A stretch of DNA of 36,306 bases from WTJO01 sp965660165 (lineage in GTDB: Bacteria > Pseudomonadota > Alphaproteobacteria > Puniceispirillales > Puniceispirillaceae): assembly GCA_965660165.1 (NCBI GenBank), contig CBFHYU010000021.1, positions 1 to 36,306 of the forward strand, given 5' to 3'. Numbering within the stretch: the first letter of the stretch is position 1; every line of letters begins with the position of its first letter. The notes below the pieces were generated by a model. The model saw nothing but the letters and a program-made list of their open reading frames with translations, was not told where the DNA came from and made no database searches. Shown here in pieces: positions 1 to 6,554 of the stretch. The translations under genes were made by a program, and so were the position numbers.

Positions 1-25
1 TTATGTTGATTTTGTGTGTTTGCGC

Positions 26-54
26 TTGACACTATCTATGGCGAAGAGTAATTC
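26..54 (+). promoter_or_regulatory. possible promoter for tRNA-Asp
   Basis: TTGACA at 26-31 is a perfect -35 hexamer. With a 17-nt spacer it is followed by TAATTC at 49-54, a poor -10. Transcription would start near 61 and give a leader of about 30 nt before the tRNA. The upstream gene is not in the window, so this could instead be unrelated sequence. Confidence 0.3.
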
Positions 55-92
55 AATGAGACCTGCATGTAGGCTATATATATGCGCATTGC

Positions 93-169
<77 letters not shown>

Positions 170-279
170 TTTTTCTCAAGACAACGCCATAATGATATCG
201 CTTATGCTAGCTCACTTGAATTTTTGAGGTGGGCTGGATAGAGTTTGACTATAGGTTGGTATTTTCAGGGGAGATAATT

Positions 280-654
280 ATGTCAGCATCAGATTTCTTT
301 TTCAGTCTAGAGACGCTTGATCGGGGAATTAAGCGGGAATTAGGTGATGATATTACAGCGCATATTTTCCCCGCTGAACAATCAATGGCATCTGTTGTTC
401 ACATTGCCCCCAATGCCAGAGGCACTGTGCATAGCCACCCTCAAGAGCAATGGAGCATTTTAATCGAAGGTAGCGCAATCCGAATTCATGATGGTGAAGA
501 AATCCCTGTTAAAAAAGGTGATTTTTGGGTTGCGCCTGGAAATTCTGAGCATGGGATTATCGGCGGGCCAGAGGGGGCTGTGATAATTGATGTATTTGCC
601 CCCGCACGTCCTGAATATACCAAAGCTGGACGCGGATTTGCGAGCCATTCATAA
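280..654 (+). CDS. small single-domain cupin protein
   Basis: This 124-residue protein is a compact cupin barrel. The first cupin motif reads VHSHPQEQW, with likely metal-binding His51 and His53 plus a nearby acidic or amide residue. The second motif ends in PGNSEHGI, with His91. The GDFWVAPG turn between them is typical of the fold. The ATG at 280 was chosen because GGGGAG lies just upstream; an in-frame start at 229 has no such site. Small cupins range from metal-dependent dioxygenases and isomerases to sugar or ligand binders, so the substrate cannot be read from sequence. It sits between tRNA-Asp and a sulfurtransferase and appears to be transcribed alone. Confidence 0.85.
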   Translation: MSASDFFFSLETLDRGIKRELGDDITAHIFPAEQSMASVVHIAPNARGTVHSHPQEQWSILIEGSAIRIHDGEEIPVKKGDFWVAPGNSEHGIIGGPEGAVIIDVFAPARPEYTKAGRGFASHS

Positions 655-768
655 CCTATATAGCTGTGAGGCGAGATGATGCCCGAATCATCATTGCGTC
701 TATATATGAGCTATCTAAGCTATAAATGGCTGATTTAGATTTTTCACAGATAAAACAAAAATTAAAAA

Positions 769-801
769 CTAATTCTATATTAGAGAGAGAATATAAATTA
801 G
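769..801 (+). repeat. A+T-rich inverted repeat (bulged hairpin)
   Basis: CTAATT (769-774), a bulged C, and TATATT (776-781) pair with AATATA (790-795) and AATTAG (796-801) around the loop AGAGAGAG. This gives 12 pairs with one bulge. It lies between the cupin and sulfurtransferase genes, upstream of the proposed promoter. The surrounding sequence is strongly A+T-rich, so part of the symmetry may be chance. Confidence 0.5.
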
Positions 802-803
802 TA

Positions 804-832
804 TTGCAAATTCACTTCTCATATCTTTTATA
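804..832 (+). promoter_or_regulatory. candidate promoter for the sulfurtransferase gene
   Basis: TTGCAA (804-809) and TTTATA (827-832) are separated by 17 nt, as in a sigma-70-type promoter. The -10 overlaps a 14-nt palindrome (826-839, TTTTATA followed by TATAAAA). The implied leader is about 75 nt. Low sequence complexity limits confidence. Confidence 0.35.
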
Positions 833-916
833 TATAAAAAATTATTTCTATATCTCTATCTAGTCGCATCTTCGCTGGCATTGCGTGGTGAAGATTGTTT
901 TGAAGGAGATATAACA

Positions 917-1897
917 ATGACAAGACTAACATCTATTAAACATTTAGCGGCGGCACTTGCTGTTATTGGCGGGGTGTTTAGCTCTGCGATTGCGTTTGCT
1001 GCGTCACCACTAGTTGAGACTAGCTGGCTTGCTGATAGGCTGGCTAATGACAGGCTGGTGATTATTGATTTGCGCAACAAGATTGATGAAGGCTCATATG
1101 AGACCTTTCTTGAAGGGCATATTCCGAATTCTGTTCATTCCGACTATCTGAAAGATGGTTGGCGTGTTGGTAAAGATGATGTGGTTGGTTTGCTTCCTTC
1201 TGAAGCTCAGTTTGAGACGCTGGCTCGCAAGTTAGGGGTATCATCTGATAGCCATGTTATTCTTGTGCCTGCGGGGGTGAATGCTACTGATTTTGGGTCT
1301 GCTGCACGTGCTTACTGGACATTTAAGACCTTTGGACATGCTAAGGTATCTATTTTGAATGGCGGCTTTGCGTCATGGCAGAAAGACCATCCTAACAGAA
1401 TTGCAACTGGTGCGCCTATTGCGCCAGACGCTGGGGATTTTAAGGCGCGTTTTACAGCCGATTATTATTCAGATATTCAGGCGGTTTCAACTCGGGTGGC
1501 TGAAGGGAATGGCGCGATATTGCTAGATGGCCGCACAGAAGGCCAGTTCTATGGTGAAGAAAAGCACCCTAAATCACGTATTCATGGCCGTATTCCGGGC
1601 TCACAGCTTTTGTCTCAGGCAAATGCTTACAATCAGTCAACGAATAAAATCAAATCTCAAAGTGAGCTGTCTGAGATTTATGCTGACTATGCCAATGAGC
1701 CGTTAATCAGCTATTGCAATACGGGTCATTGGGCAGCCACAAACTGGTTTGTTATTTCTGAAATTTTGGGAAATAAAAATGCCAGACTTTATGACGGCTC
1801 TATGGTTGAGTGGACAGCGAATGATGAAAATCCACTTGAGCAGGGTCAGTCAAATATCGATAAAATCAAGAATTTTATTGGTAAGATCACAGGCTAA
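917..1897 (+). CDS. exported two-domain rhodanese (thiosulfate/3-mercaptopyruvate sulfurtransferase)
   Basis: This 326-residue sulfurtransferase transfers sulfane sulfur to an acceptor. Residues 1-29 form a signal peptide with a basic start, a hydrophobic core and an AFA-A cleavage site, so the enzyme should act in the periplasm. The N-terminal rhodanese domain (about 31-160) has the LVIIDLRN and GHIPNSVHSDY blocks but no catalytic cysteine. The C-terminal domain (about 180-310) carries the active-site loop SYCNTGHWA with Cys267. An inactive first domain is normal for tandem rhodaneses. The ATG at 917 follows GAAGGAGA and is clearly better than an in-frame start at 881. A strong hairpin terminator follows, and the next gene encodes a YeeE/YedE transporter, which supports a role in thiosulfate or sulfane-sulfur handling. 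Confidence 0.92.
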   Translation: MTRLTSIKHLAAALAVIGGVFSSAIAFAASPLVETSWLADRLANDRLVIIDLRNKIDEGSYETFLEGHIPNSVHSDYLKDGWRVGKDDVVGLLPSEAQFETLARKLGVSSDSHVILVPAGVNATDFGSAARAYWTFKTFGHAKVSILNGGFASWQKDHPNRIATGAPIAPDAGDFKARFTADYYSDIQAVSTRVAEGNGAILLDGRTEGQFYGEEKHPKSRIHGRIPGSQLLSQANAYNQSTNKIKSQSELSEIYADYANEPLISYCNTGHWAATNWFVISEILGNKNARLYDGSMVEWTANDENPLEQGQSNIDKIKNFIGKITG

Positions 1898-1929
1898 ACT
1901 CCCCTCCGTTTTAGCCGCACACTTAGCAC

Positions 1930-1974
1930 AGATAGCCATCACTGCGTAAGGTTTGATGGCTATCTTCCCTTTTT
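1930..1974 (+). terminator. Rho-independent terminator after the sulfurtransferase gene
   Basis: AGATAGCCATCA (1930-1941) pairs perfectly with TGATGGCTATCT (1954-1965). The 12-bp stem has a 12-nt loop and is followed by TCCCTTTTT. It ends 31 nt before the transporter start, so it either separates the two units or attenuates readthrough. Confidence 0.88.
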
Positions 1975-2005
1975 AATATAACTACTAGATAAAGAAGATT
2001 TACCT

Positions 2006-3157
2006 ATGAGTGATACATCACAAGACATTCCGTTGATAAATCAGAAAATTGCACTTGGCATGTTGGGGTTCGCGGCCATTGCAATATTGCTTCTTATCTT
2101 GCTTGATAGCGGGCTAACAGGGGCAGGGCTATTTATTATTGGTGGCGCGCTTGGGGGAGTGTTTTTTGGGTTTAGCTTTGGCTTTGCCTCTGGCTGGCGG
2201 CAATATATTGTTAGCGGTGATGGCATGTCCTTATCTATTCAGTTCCTGCTTATTGGCCTATGCGCATTAGTGTTTATACCTGCGCCCTCTTTTGGTTTTG
2301 ATGTGGTGCGGACTATTGCGCCTATTTCTGTATCGCTGGTGCTAGGCGCATTTATATTTGGCATCGGGATGCAACTTGCCAATGGGTGCGGTTCTGGCGT
2401 TCTATTTAGCTTTGGTGGCGGCTCACAAAGAATGGTCTTTGCGCTTCCTGCCTTTATTGTTGGCTCTGTTCTTGGTGCATGGATATTACCAAGCGCGTTA
2501 AGATGGGGGTCGTTTGATCCTGTTATTATTGCTGAAGGCTGGCATGTATTTGCTCAGCTAGGTATCACATTAGTGCTTGTTGCGGCTGGTTTTGTGTTTT
2601 TCTGGCGCGCTGGCAGACATGCTGGTAGCAAATTACCAAGAAATTTGGTGATTGCGGCCTTTGTGATCGCCGCACTATGCTGGAGTGCATTTTTACTAGC
2701 GGGTCATCCATGGGGCGTAACCTTTGGGTTTACCCTATGGGGCGCAAAAATTGCCCACGCATTAGGCGTGCCAGTCGCTCAGACAGAATTTTGGTCATGG
2801 GCTGGCCCTGCGCGTGCGCTGTCACATTCTGTGCTTGCAGATGCAAGCTCGGTAATGAATATCGGCATGTTAATAGGCGCATCTGGATGGGCGCTTTATA
2901 CGATGCGGTTTGCGGCGGCTGGCTGGCCTCCAAAAGGGCAAATATTAGCGGCAATTATTGGCGGGTTATTGATGGGCGTTGGCGCTCGGCTAGGCTTTGG
3001 CTGTAATATTGGCGCATTTCTTGGCGGAATCGCTTCTGGCAGTGTGCATGGCTGGGTGTGGTTTATCTGCGCCTTTGCGGGCAGTTATATCGGTATTAAA
3101 TGTCGTCCTTCGTTTGGGTTTGACGCGGCGCTACTGAAAGGCAGGGTATCTGCATGA
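2006..3157 (+). CDS. YeeE/YedE family transporter, TsuA-like (thiosulfate or other sulfur compound uptake)
   Basis: This 383-residue integral membrane protein has about ten hydrophobic segments. It carries the two pseudo-repeat signatures of the YeeE/YedE family: NGCGSGV with Cys128, and GFGCNIGA with Cys333, followed by the typical GSVHGWVW stretch. In TsuA, the characterised thiosulfate transporter of this family, conserved cysteines in these repeats line the substrate path. Cys355 and Cys366 lie near the C terminus. Both sulfur-transfer repeats are present in one chain, so this is a full-length member rather than a split YedE/YeeE half-pair. Its stop codon overlaps the start of a small Cys-rich ORF, and an exported rhodanese lies just upstream. 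The exact substrate is inferred. Confidence 0.9.
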   Translation: MSDTSQDIPLINQKIALGMLGFAAIAILLLILLDSGLTGAGLFIIGGALGGVFFGFSFGFASGWRQYIVSGDGMSLSIQFLLIGLCALVFIPAPSFGFDVVRTIAPISVSLVLGAFIFGIGMQLANGCGSGVLFSFGGGSQRMVFALPAFIVGSVLGAWILPSALRWGSFDPVIIAEGWHVFAQLGITLVLVAAGFVFFWRAGRHAGSKLPRNLVIAAFVIAALCWSAFLLAGHPWGVTFGFTLWGAKIAHALGVPVAQTEFWSWAGPARALSHSVLADASSVMNIGMLIGASGWALYTMRFAAAGWPPKGQILAAIIGGLLMGVGARLGFGCNIGAFLGGIASGSVHGWVWFICAFAGSYIGIKCRPSFGFDAALLKGRVSA

Positions 3158-3327
3158 ATAGATTATTTTCAAAAGCACCAACATGTTTCTTTTCTCTGAT
3201 TCTATTTGCGTTTTTAGGGTTGGTGATAAGTGATCACCTTACCTCGCAAACCTTATCAGGCATCAATTCACCAGCACGTGCCTCTGGTGCTTGTGCGCCA
3301 TGTGGTGCGCCGTGTAATACAGAATAA
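3154..3327 (+). CDS. 57-residue Cys-rich membrane-anchored peptide, unrecognised
   Basis: The start codon overlaps the transporter stop (ATGA at 3154-3157), which implies translational coupling. The peptide has a short basic N terminus, a hydrophobic segment at about residues 11-27, a polar linker, and a C-terminal cluster ACAPCGAPCN with Cys47, Cys50 and Cys54. Cys11 lies at the edge of the membrane segment. The layout fits a single-pass or signal-anchored protein that presents a thiol or metal-binding tail in the periplasm. Short proteins with CxPC-type tails occur in Alphaproteobacteria, but I do not recognise this one. Its context next to a TsuA-like transporter and a periplasmic rhodanese suggests sulfur-carrier or metal chemistry; that is inference. 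Confidence 0.65.
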   Translation: MNRLFSKAPTCFFSLILFAFLGLVISDHLTSQTLSGINSPARASGACAPCGAPCNTE

Positions 3328-3348
3328 ACACAGGTTAATAGGCTGTGT
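3328..3348 (-). terminator. weak hairpin between convergent genes
   Basis: ACACAG (3328-3333) pairs with CTGTGT (3343-3348) around a 9-nt loop. Read on the minus strand it is followed by TTTATT, so it could end the GST transcript and perhaps also the converging plus-strand unit. The stem has only six pairs. Confidence 0.35.
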
Positions 3349-3357
3349 AACAAGGGG

Positions 3358-3972
3358 CTATTTTCTAGGGGGCTGGGCGGCAAGCACCTGCTCAGTGACT
3401 GGGTGGGCTCTCATCAACTCTAGAAAATGCGTTAGATTAGGGCGCCCCTCTCGCAACGCTGTCTTATCTATTTCCCAGCGATGAAGCATATAGAGGTAAA
3501 AATCTGCTGCCGAGAGGGTTTCACCGCAAATATACGGTGATAGCTGGGTTTCCAGATAGTCAAAAATCCTGTCATTCAATGCTTTTGCGGTTTGTCTAAT
3601 ATCTTCTTGAGAGGCAGGGCCGCCATATTGATAATGGTGATGCTGTCTATGATAGGCAGGATAGATGCTGGTTGCCATCAATGCCAAAAACTGGTTGAAG
3701 CGATCTCGCGCGTCTGTGCCAGCTTGTGGGGCTAGTCCGTCATGCCTGTCTACCAGATGATACACAATCGCCATTGTCTCATAAATTGGATTGCCCTCAG
3801 GGGTAATCAGAACAGGTATCCGCGCAAGTGGATTTAAGGCTAAAAATGCCTCTGATTTGCGCATTTCGTCATCTGGATATTCTACATCATAGGGAATCTT
3901 AGCCAAAGTGAGCAAAAACTCAACAATCAAAGACCCAGCACCTGACCGTCCATAAAGCTTATATTGTGTCAT
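3358..3972 (-). CDS. glutathione S-transferase family protein
   Basis: This 204-residue protein has the two-domain GST layout. The N-terminal thioredoxin-like domain (about 1-80) contains LYGRSGAGS, which has a Ser/Arg active-site region rather than Cys, then NPLARIPVL with the cis-proline, and YETMAIVYHLVDR for glutathione binding. The helical C-terminal domain runs from about 88 to 200 and includes SAADFYLYML, the N-capping region. The ATG at 3972 follows AGGATAAT; an in-frame start at 4017 would run into the upstream SDR gene. The start is 13 nt after the SDR stop, so the two form one operon. GSTs conjugate or isomerise electrophiles; the substrate is unknown. Confidence 0.87.
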   Translation of the reverse strand: MTQYKLYGRSGAGSLIVEFLLTLAKIPYDVEYPDDEMRKSEAFLALNPLARIPVLITPEGNPIYETMAIVYHLVDRHDGLAPQAGTDARDRFNQFLALMATSIYPAYHRQHHHYQYGGPASQEDIRQTAKALNDRIFDYLETQLSPYICGETLSAADFYLYMLHRWEIDKTALREGRPNLTHFLELMRAHPVTEQVLAAQPPRK

Positions 3973-3985
3973 TTTATTATCCTGT

Positions 3986-4786
3986 TTATACAGCAATGGT
4001 TGAGGTAACACCGGCATCTACCAGCAATTCAGTGCCTGTTATATAGCGTGCCTCATCAGAGGCAAGAAACAGTACGGCATGCGCAACATCCTGAGCCAGC
4101 CCCATTGCCCCTGATGGGCTTTGATTATGGCGCATTTCAACAAAGCCGTCATAGTCGCCGCCAGCATATTTCTGTGCCATCCGCTCAACCATAGGGGTGA
4201 ACATCAAGCCTGGCAAAACGCAATTCATCCTGACCTTGTCTTTTGCCAGCAGAATAGCGCTACTTTTCGAATATTGTATCATCGCCGCTTTTGCAGCATT
4301 ATAGCCGATTTGCGGTTTGCCAAGATGGCGGATGCCTGCAATAGATGAAATATTGACGATTGCCCCGCCACCATTCGCTTTCATATGCGGGATAGCCGCT
4401 TTTGAGGCCATAACCGCACTATCCAGATTAAGCGCAAATTGCTGTTGCCACAATGATTGTTCAACATCTTCAGGTGACATGCGTTCTGACTGACCTACAT
4501 TATTCACAAGCACATCAATTTTGCCATGACGTGAGATAATGGCCTCCATCCAGCTATTTATCTGCTGCTCGTTCGTAGCATCACACACAGTTAAATAGCA
4601 TGTTCCGCCGTCTGCTTCTATTTGGCTACAGGTTTGACGCCCTGCTGTTTCATCAATATCACTTCCTTCAATAAAGCCGCCCTGATGCGCAAATAGCCGT
4701 GCTATCTGCTGTCCATTTCCAAAGGGCTCGCTATCAGGCCCGCCAATACCAGTGATCGCAATCACCTTATTTTTCATACTGAGCAT
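3986..4786 (-). CDS. short-chain dehydrogenase/reductase (SDR)
   Basis: This 266-residue SDR is an NAD(P)(H)-dependent oxidoreductase of the classical type. The cofactor motif starts with TGIGG (12-16) and ends with FGNGQQIA (22-29), so the glycine loop is longer than the usual TGxxxGxG. Further landmarks are NNVG (95-98), Asn120, the catalytic serine in NISSIAG (145-151), and YNAAK with Tyr162 and Lys166. The C-terminal half has the PGLMFTPM and LASDEARYITGTELLVDAG blocks. The ATG at 4786 follows GGAAGGG. It is the first gene of a minus-strand pair with a GST and is divergent from comDE-like genes. That placement suggests it may act on a related carbonyl or alcohol metabolite. Confidence 0.9.
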   Translation of the reverse strand: MLSMKNKVIAITGIGGPDSEPFGNGQQIARLFAHQGGFIEGSDIDETAGRQTCSQIEADGGTCYLTVCDATNEQQINSWMEAIISRHGKIDVLVNNVGQSERMSPEDVEQSLWQQQFALNLDSAVMASKAAIPHMKANGGGAIVNISSIAGIRHLGKPQIGYNAAKAAMIQYSKSSAILLAKDKVRMNCVLPGLMFTPMVERMAQKYAGGDYDGFVEMRHNQSPSGAMGLAQDVAHAVLFLASDEARYITGTELLVDAGVTSTIAV

Positions 4787-4850
4787 ATCTACCCTTCCAC
4801 AACTAGATTACCCGAATAAGGCTAGCGTGAAGGCTAATTACCGAGCAAGT

Positions 4851-4871
4851 AAATTGTATCTCATACAATTT
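4851..4871. promoter_or_regulatory. palindromic operator candidate in the SDR/comDE divergent gap
   Basis: AAATTGTAT (4851-4859) and ATACAATTT (4863-4871) form a perfect inverted repeat with 9-nt arms and a CTC spacer. The core GTAT-n3-ATAC resembles sites bound by GntR/FadR-type repressors. Each strand also reads TACAAT inside the repeat, one base away from a -10 consensus. The repeat lies 65 nt upstream of the SDR start and 136 nt upstream of the comD-like start, so one regulator could control both directions. No regulator gene is adjacent. Confidence 0.55.
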
Positions 4872-5006
4872 TATCAACCAGTGAAAATTTGCTTTGAGAT
4901 TATCTGCTGGCATGTTACCCCTCTTGCTCAGGTTAAGAGTTAATGCGGTGGGGCAGATGCCTTCACATGCATAAGAAATAAATATAGCGATAAATAGGGG
5001 TTAGGG

Positions 5007-5504
5007 ATGTCTGTCAATGACGTCATCATGTCAGCTTTGCATGATAATAACGTAGAATTTGTAACCACCGTGCCATGTAAACAGCTTGCAGGTGTTATTG
5101 AAAAAATCGAACAGGATAAGCGTATAATCCATGTTCCCTCAAATCGAGAAGATGAGGGGATGGGGTTATGTGCTGGCGCCTATATGGGGGGCAAGCGGCC
5201 TGCAATTATTATGCAGAATACCGCAATAGGCGTGACCATAAACGCACTAGCAACCCTTATCCAATATTATCATATTCCGCTACCGATGTTGATTAGCTAT
5301 CGCGGAGAGATTGGCGAGCCTGTGGCGTGTCAGGTTGAAATGGCCGTGCATACTAAAGCGCTATTGAATCAGATGAATATACCTACCTATCATTTTCACG
5401 CGCCTGAAGATGCAAATGAGCTTTCATTGATTCTGAATCACAGCTTTATGGCAAGAAAACCAGTTGCGATTTTGATGGATGCACAATTCTGGGCGAGGGC
5501 ATAA
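5007..5504 (+). CDS. comD: ThDP-dependent decarboxylase alpha subunit, sulfopyruvate decarboxylase (ComD)-like
   Basis: This 165-residue protein corresponds to the pyrimidine-binding domain of a thiamine diphosphate enzyme. It contains VPCKQLAG (22-29), then SNREDEGMGLCAGAYMGGKRP (45-65), where an acidic residue at 48-50 would activate the cofactor. QNTAIG (70-75) and ISYRGEIGE complete the pattern seen in ComD and in the N-terminal half of phosphonopyruvate decarboxylase. ComD with ComE decarboxylates 3-sulfopyruvate to sulfoacetaldehyde. The start follows AGGGGTTAGGG. The beta-subunit gene begins 2 nt after the stop. Substrate assignment (sulfopyruvate, phosphonopyruvate or another 2-oxoacid) is not secure, because no Xsc, PepM or sulfolactate dehydrogenase lies in the window. 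Confidence 0.78.
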   Translation: MSVNDVIMSALHDNNVEFVTTVPCKQLAGVIEKIEQDKRIIHVPSNREDEGMGLCAGAYMGGKRPAIIMQNTAIGVTINALATLIQYYHIPLPMLISYRGEIGEPVACQVEMAVHTKALLNQMNIPTYHFHAPEDANELSLILNHSFMARKPVAILMDAQFWARA

Positions 5505-5506
5505 CG

Positions 5507-6061
5507 ATGATTAGAAGTGATATTTTGAAAGAATTAGTACCTGTTCTGGCTGACCAGCTTGTTGTCACCAATATTGGCTTGCCTAGTCAGGAAATGCATA
5601 TGCTAGATGACCAGCCAACCAATTTTTACATGCTTGGCACGATGGGTCTAGCATCCTCTATTGGGCTTGGGCTGGCACTGGCGCAGGATAAGAAGGTGAT
5701 TACCATTGATGGTGATGGCTCTGTGTTGATGAATCTTGGCACCTTGCCGACGATTGGCAATAATGAATGTAACAATTATATTTTGCTGATTATTGATAAT
5801 GGTAGCTATGGCTCAACAGGGGATCAAACAACCTATTCAGGGATGAAAACATCTTTGGCAGAAGTAGCGCGCGCCTGTGGGTGTGAGCATGTTATCGAAT
5901 GTAGCGCAGAGCAGACCGCTGATGTGGTAAAAGCCGCCATTGCAGATGATAAATCAACTATCATTATATCAAAATGCGAATCAGGAAATATTCCTGTGCC
6001 TGTAATTGATAAAGACCCTGTGATGATTAAAGAAAGGTTTATGGCTTCCGTTAATGCTTAA
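5507..6061 (+). CDS. comE: ThDP-dependent decarboxylase beta subunit, sulfopyruvate decarboxylase (ComE)-like
   Basis: This 184-residue protein is the diphosphate-binding partner of the preceding subunit. It shows GLPSQEMHML (25-34), FYMLGTMGLASSIGLGLALA (40-59), and the ThDP/Mg motif starting with GDGS (69-72) and closing at DNGSYGSTG (97-105). These are hallmarks of ComE and of the C-terminal half of phosphonopyruvate decarboxylase. The two chains together make one complete catalytic unit. The downstream 83-residue gene follows after 29 nt and is probably cotranscribed. Confidence 0.8.
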   Translation: MIRSDILKELVPVLADQLVVTNIGLPSQEMHMLDDQPTNFYMLGTMGLASSIGLGLALAQDKKVITIDGDGSVLMNLGTLPTIGNNECNNYILLIIDNGSYGSTGDQTTYSGMKTSLAEVARACGCEHVIECSAEQTADVVKAAIADDKSTIIISKCESGNIPVPVIDKDPVMIKERFMASVNA

Positions 6062-6090
6062 AGAACGCATTATTGTAAGGAAACCTTGAT

Positions 6091-6342
6091 ATGACCACCT
6101 CAAAACCAGCCGTAGCACCTTCTGAAGATCAGCAGGCGCTACTGCTGTTAGCAATCAGAGAATTACTGCCTGTTTTTTCAGATTATGAAACCCCTATTGT
6201 GCGGGCTGATGGGGATGTGGTTATTCCGTTAAACCCTATTTTGAAACAGAATAGGGCTGCCTTCAAAGGGCTAGCAGATGCCTTTTCTGAGATGATGAAA
6301 CAGGATGTTCGTCCCCGCATGTCAAAAACATGGGTTGAATAG
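6091..6342 (+). CDS. 83-residue protein of unknown function downstream of comDE-like genes
   Basis: I do not recognise this protein. It is soluble and has no signal peptide, cysteine or membrane segment. The pattern suggests an amphipathic helix (about 13-32), a short beta-like stretch with DGDVVIPLNP (41-50), and a second helix (about 54-72). The ATG follows TAAGGAAA and lies 29 nt after the comE-like stop, so it is probably part of that operon. It could be an accessory or stabilising subunit of the decarboxylase, but nothing in the sequence proves that. Confidence 0.7.
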   Translation: MTTSKPAVAPSEDQQALLLLAIRELLPVFSDYETPIVRADGDVVIPLNPILKQNRAAFKGLADAFSEMMKQDVRPRMSKTWVE

Positions 6343-6554
6343 CAATCTTAGGTGATCAATCCTAATGTTAAATAGGCGGCTGACAGTGCTATCTTGTGAG
6401 GCAAATAGGCTGAATTGCCTGTTTTGGAAACATTTATATCTATCTGATAGAAAAAGCCCGAAACAATAGCTAGCTGATCTTGCATTTTTGCGTGGCTTCG
6501 ACTAATCAATAATCGAATTGAGTGTAGTGCAATTCTTTATTCGGGGTGAAGCGA
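6343..6554 (+). other. intergenic region upstream of nuoA
   Basis: This 212-bp gap should contain the nuo promoter. A weak inverted repeat, AGGCAA (6399-6404) with TTGCCT (6415-6420), is followed by GTTTTGG and may end the upstream unit. TTGCAT (6480-6485) and TAATCA (6503-6508) with a 17-nt spacer are a possible but poor promoter. I see no copy of the tRNA-Asp 3' end here, so there is no sign of a flanking att repeat. Confidence 0.35.

Noticed and set aside
676..693. GATGAT...ATCATC inverted repeat after the cupin gene, considered as a terminator
   Set aside because: Six A+T-rich pairs and no T-run; too weak to call.
3230..3484. Plus-strand ORF of 84 codons across the transporter/GST junction
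   Set aside because: It overlaps the small Cys-rich ORF and the 3' end of the GST gene in other frames and has no ribosome site.
6343..6554. Search for an att-like copy of the tRNA-Asp 3' end at the far edge of the accessory block
   Set aside because: Only a few scattered matching bases (GGCTTCGA-like) were seen, which is not a meaningful direct repeat.
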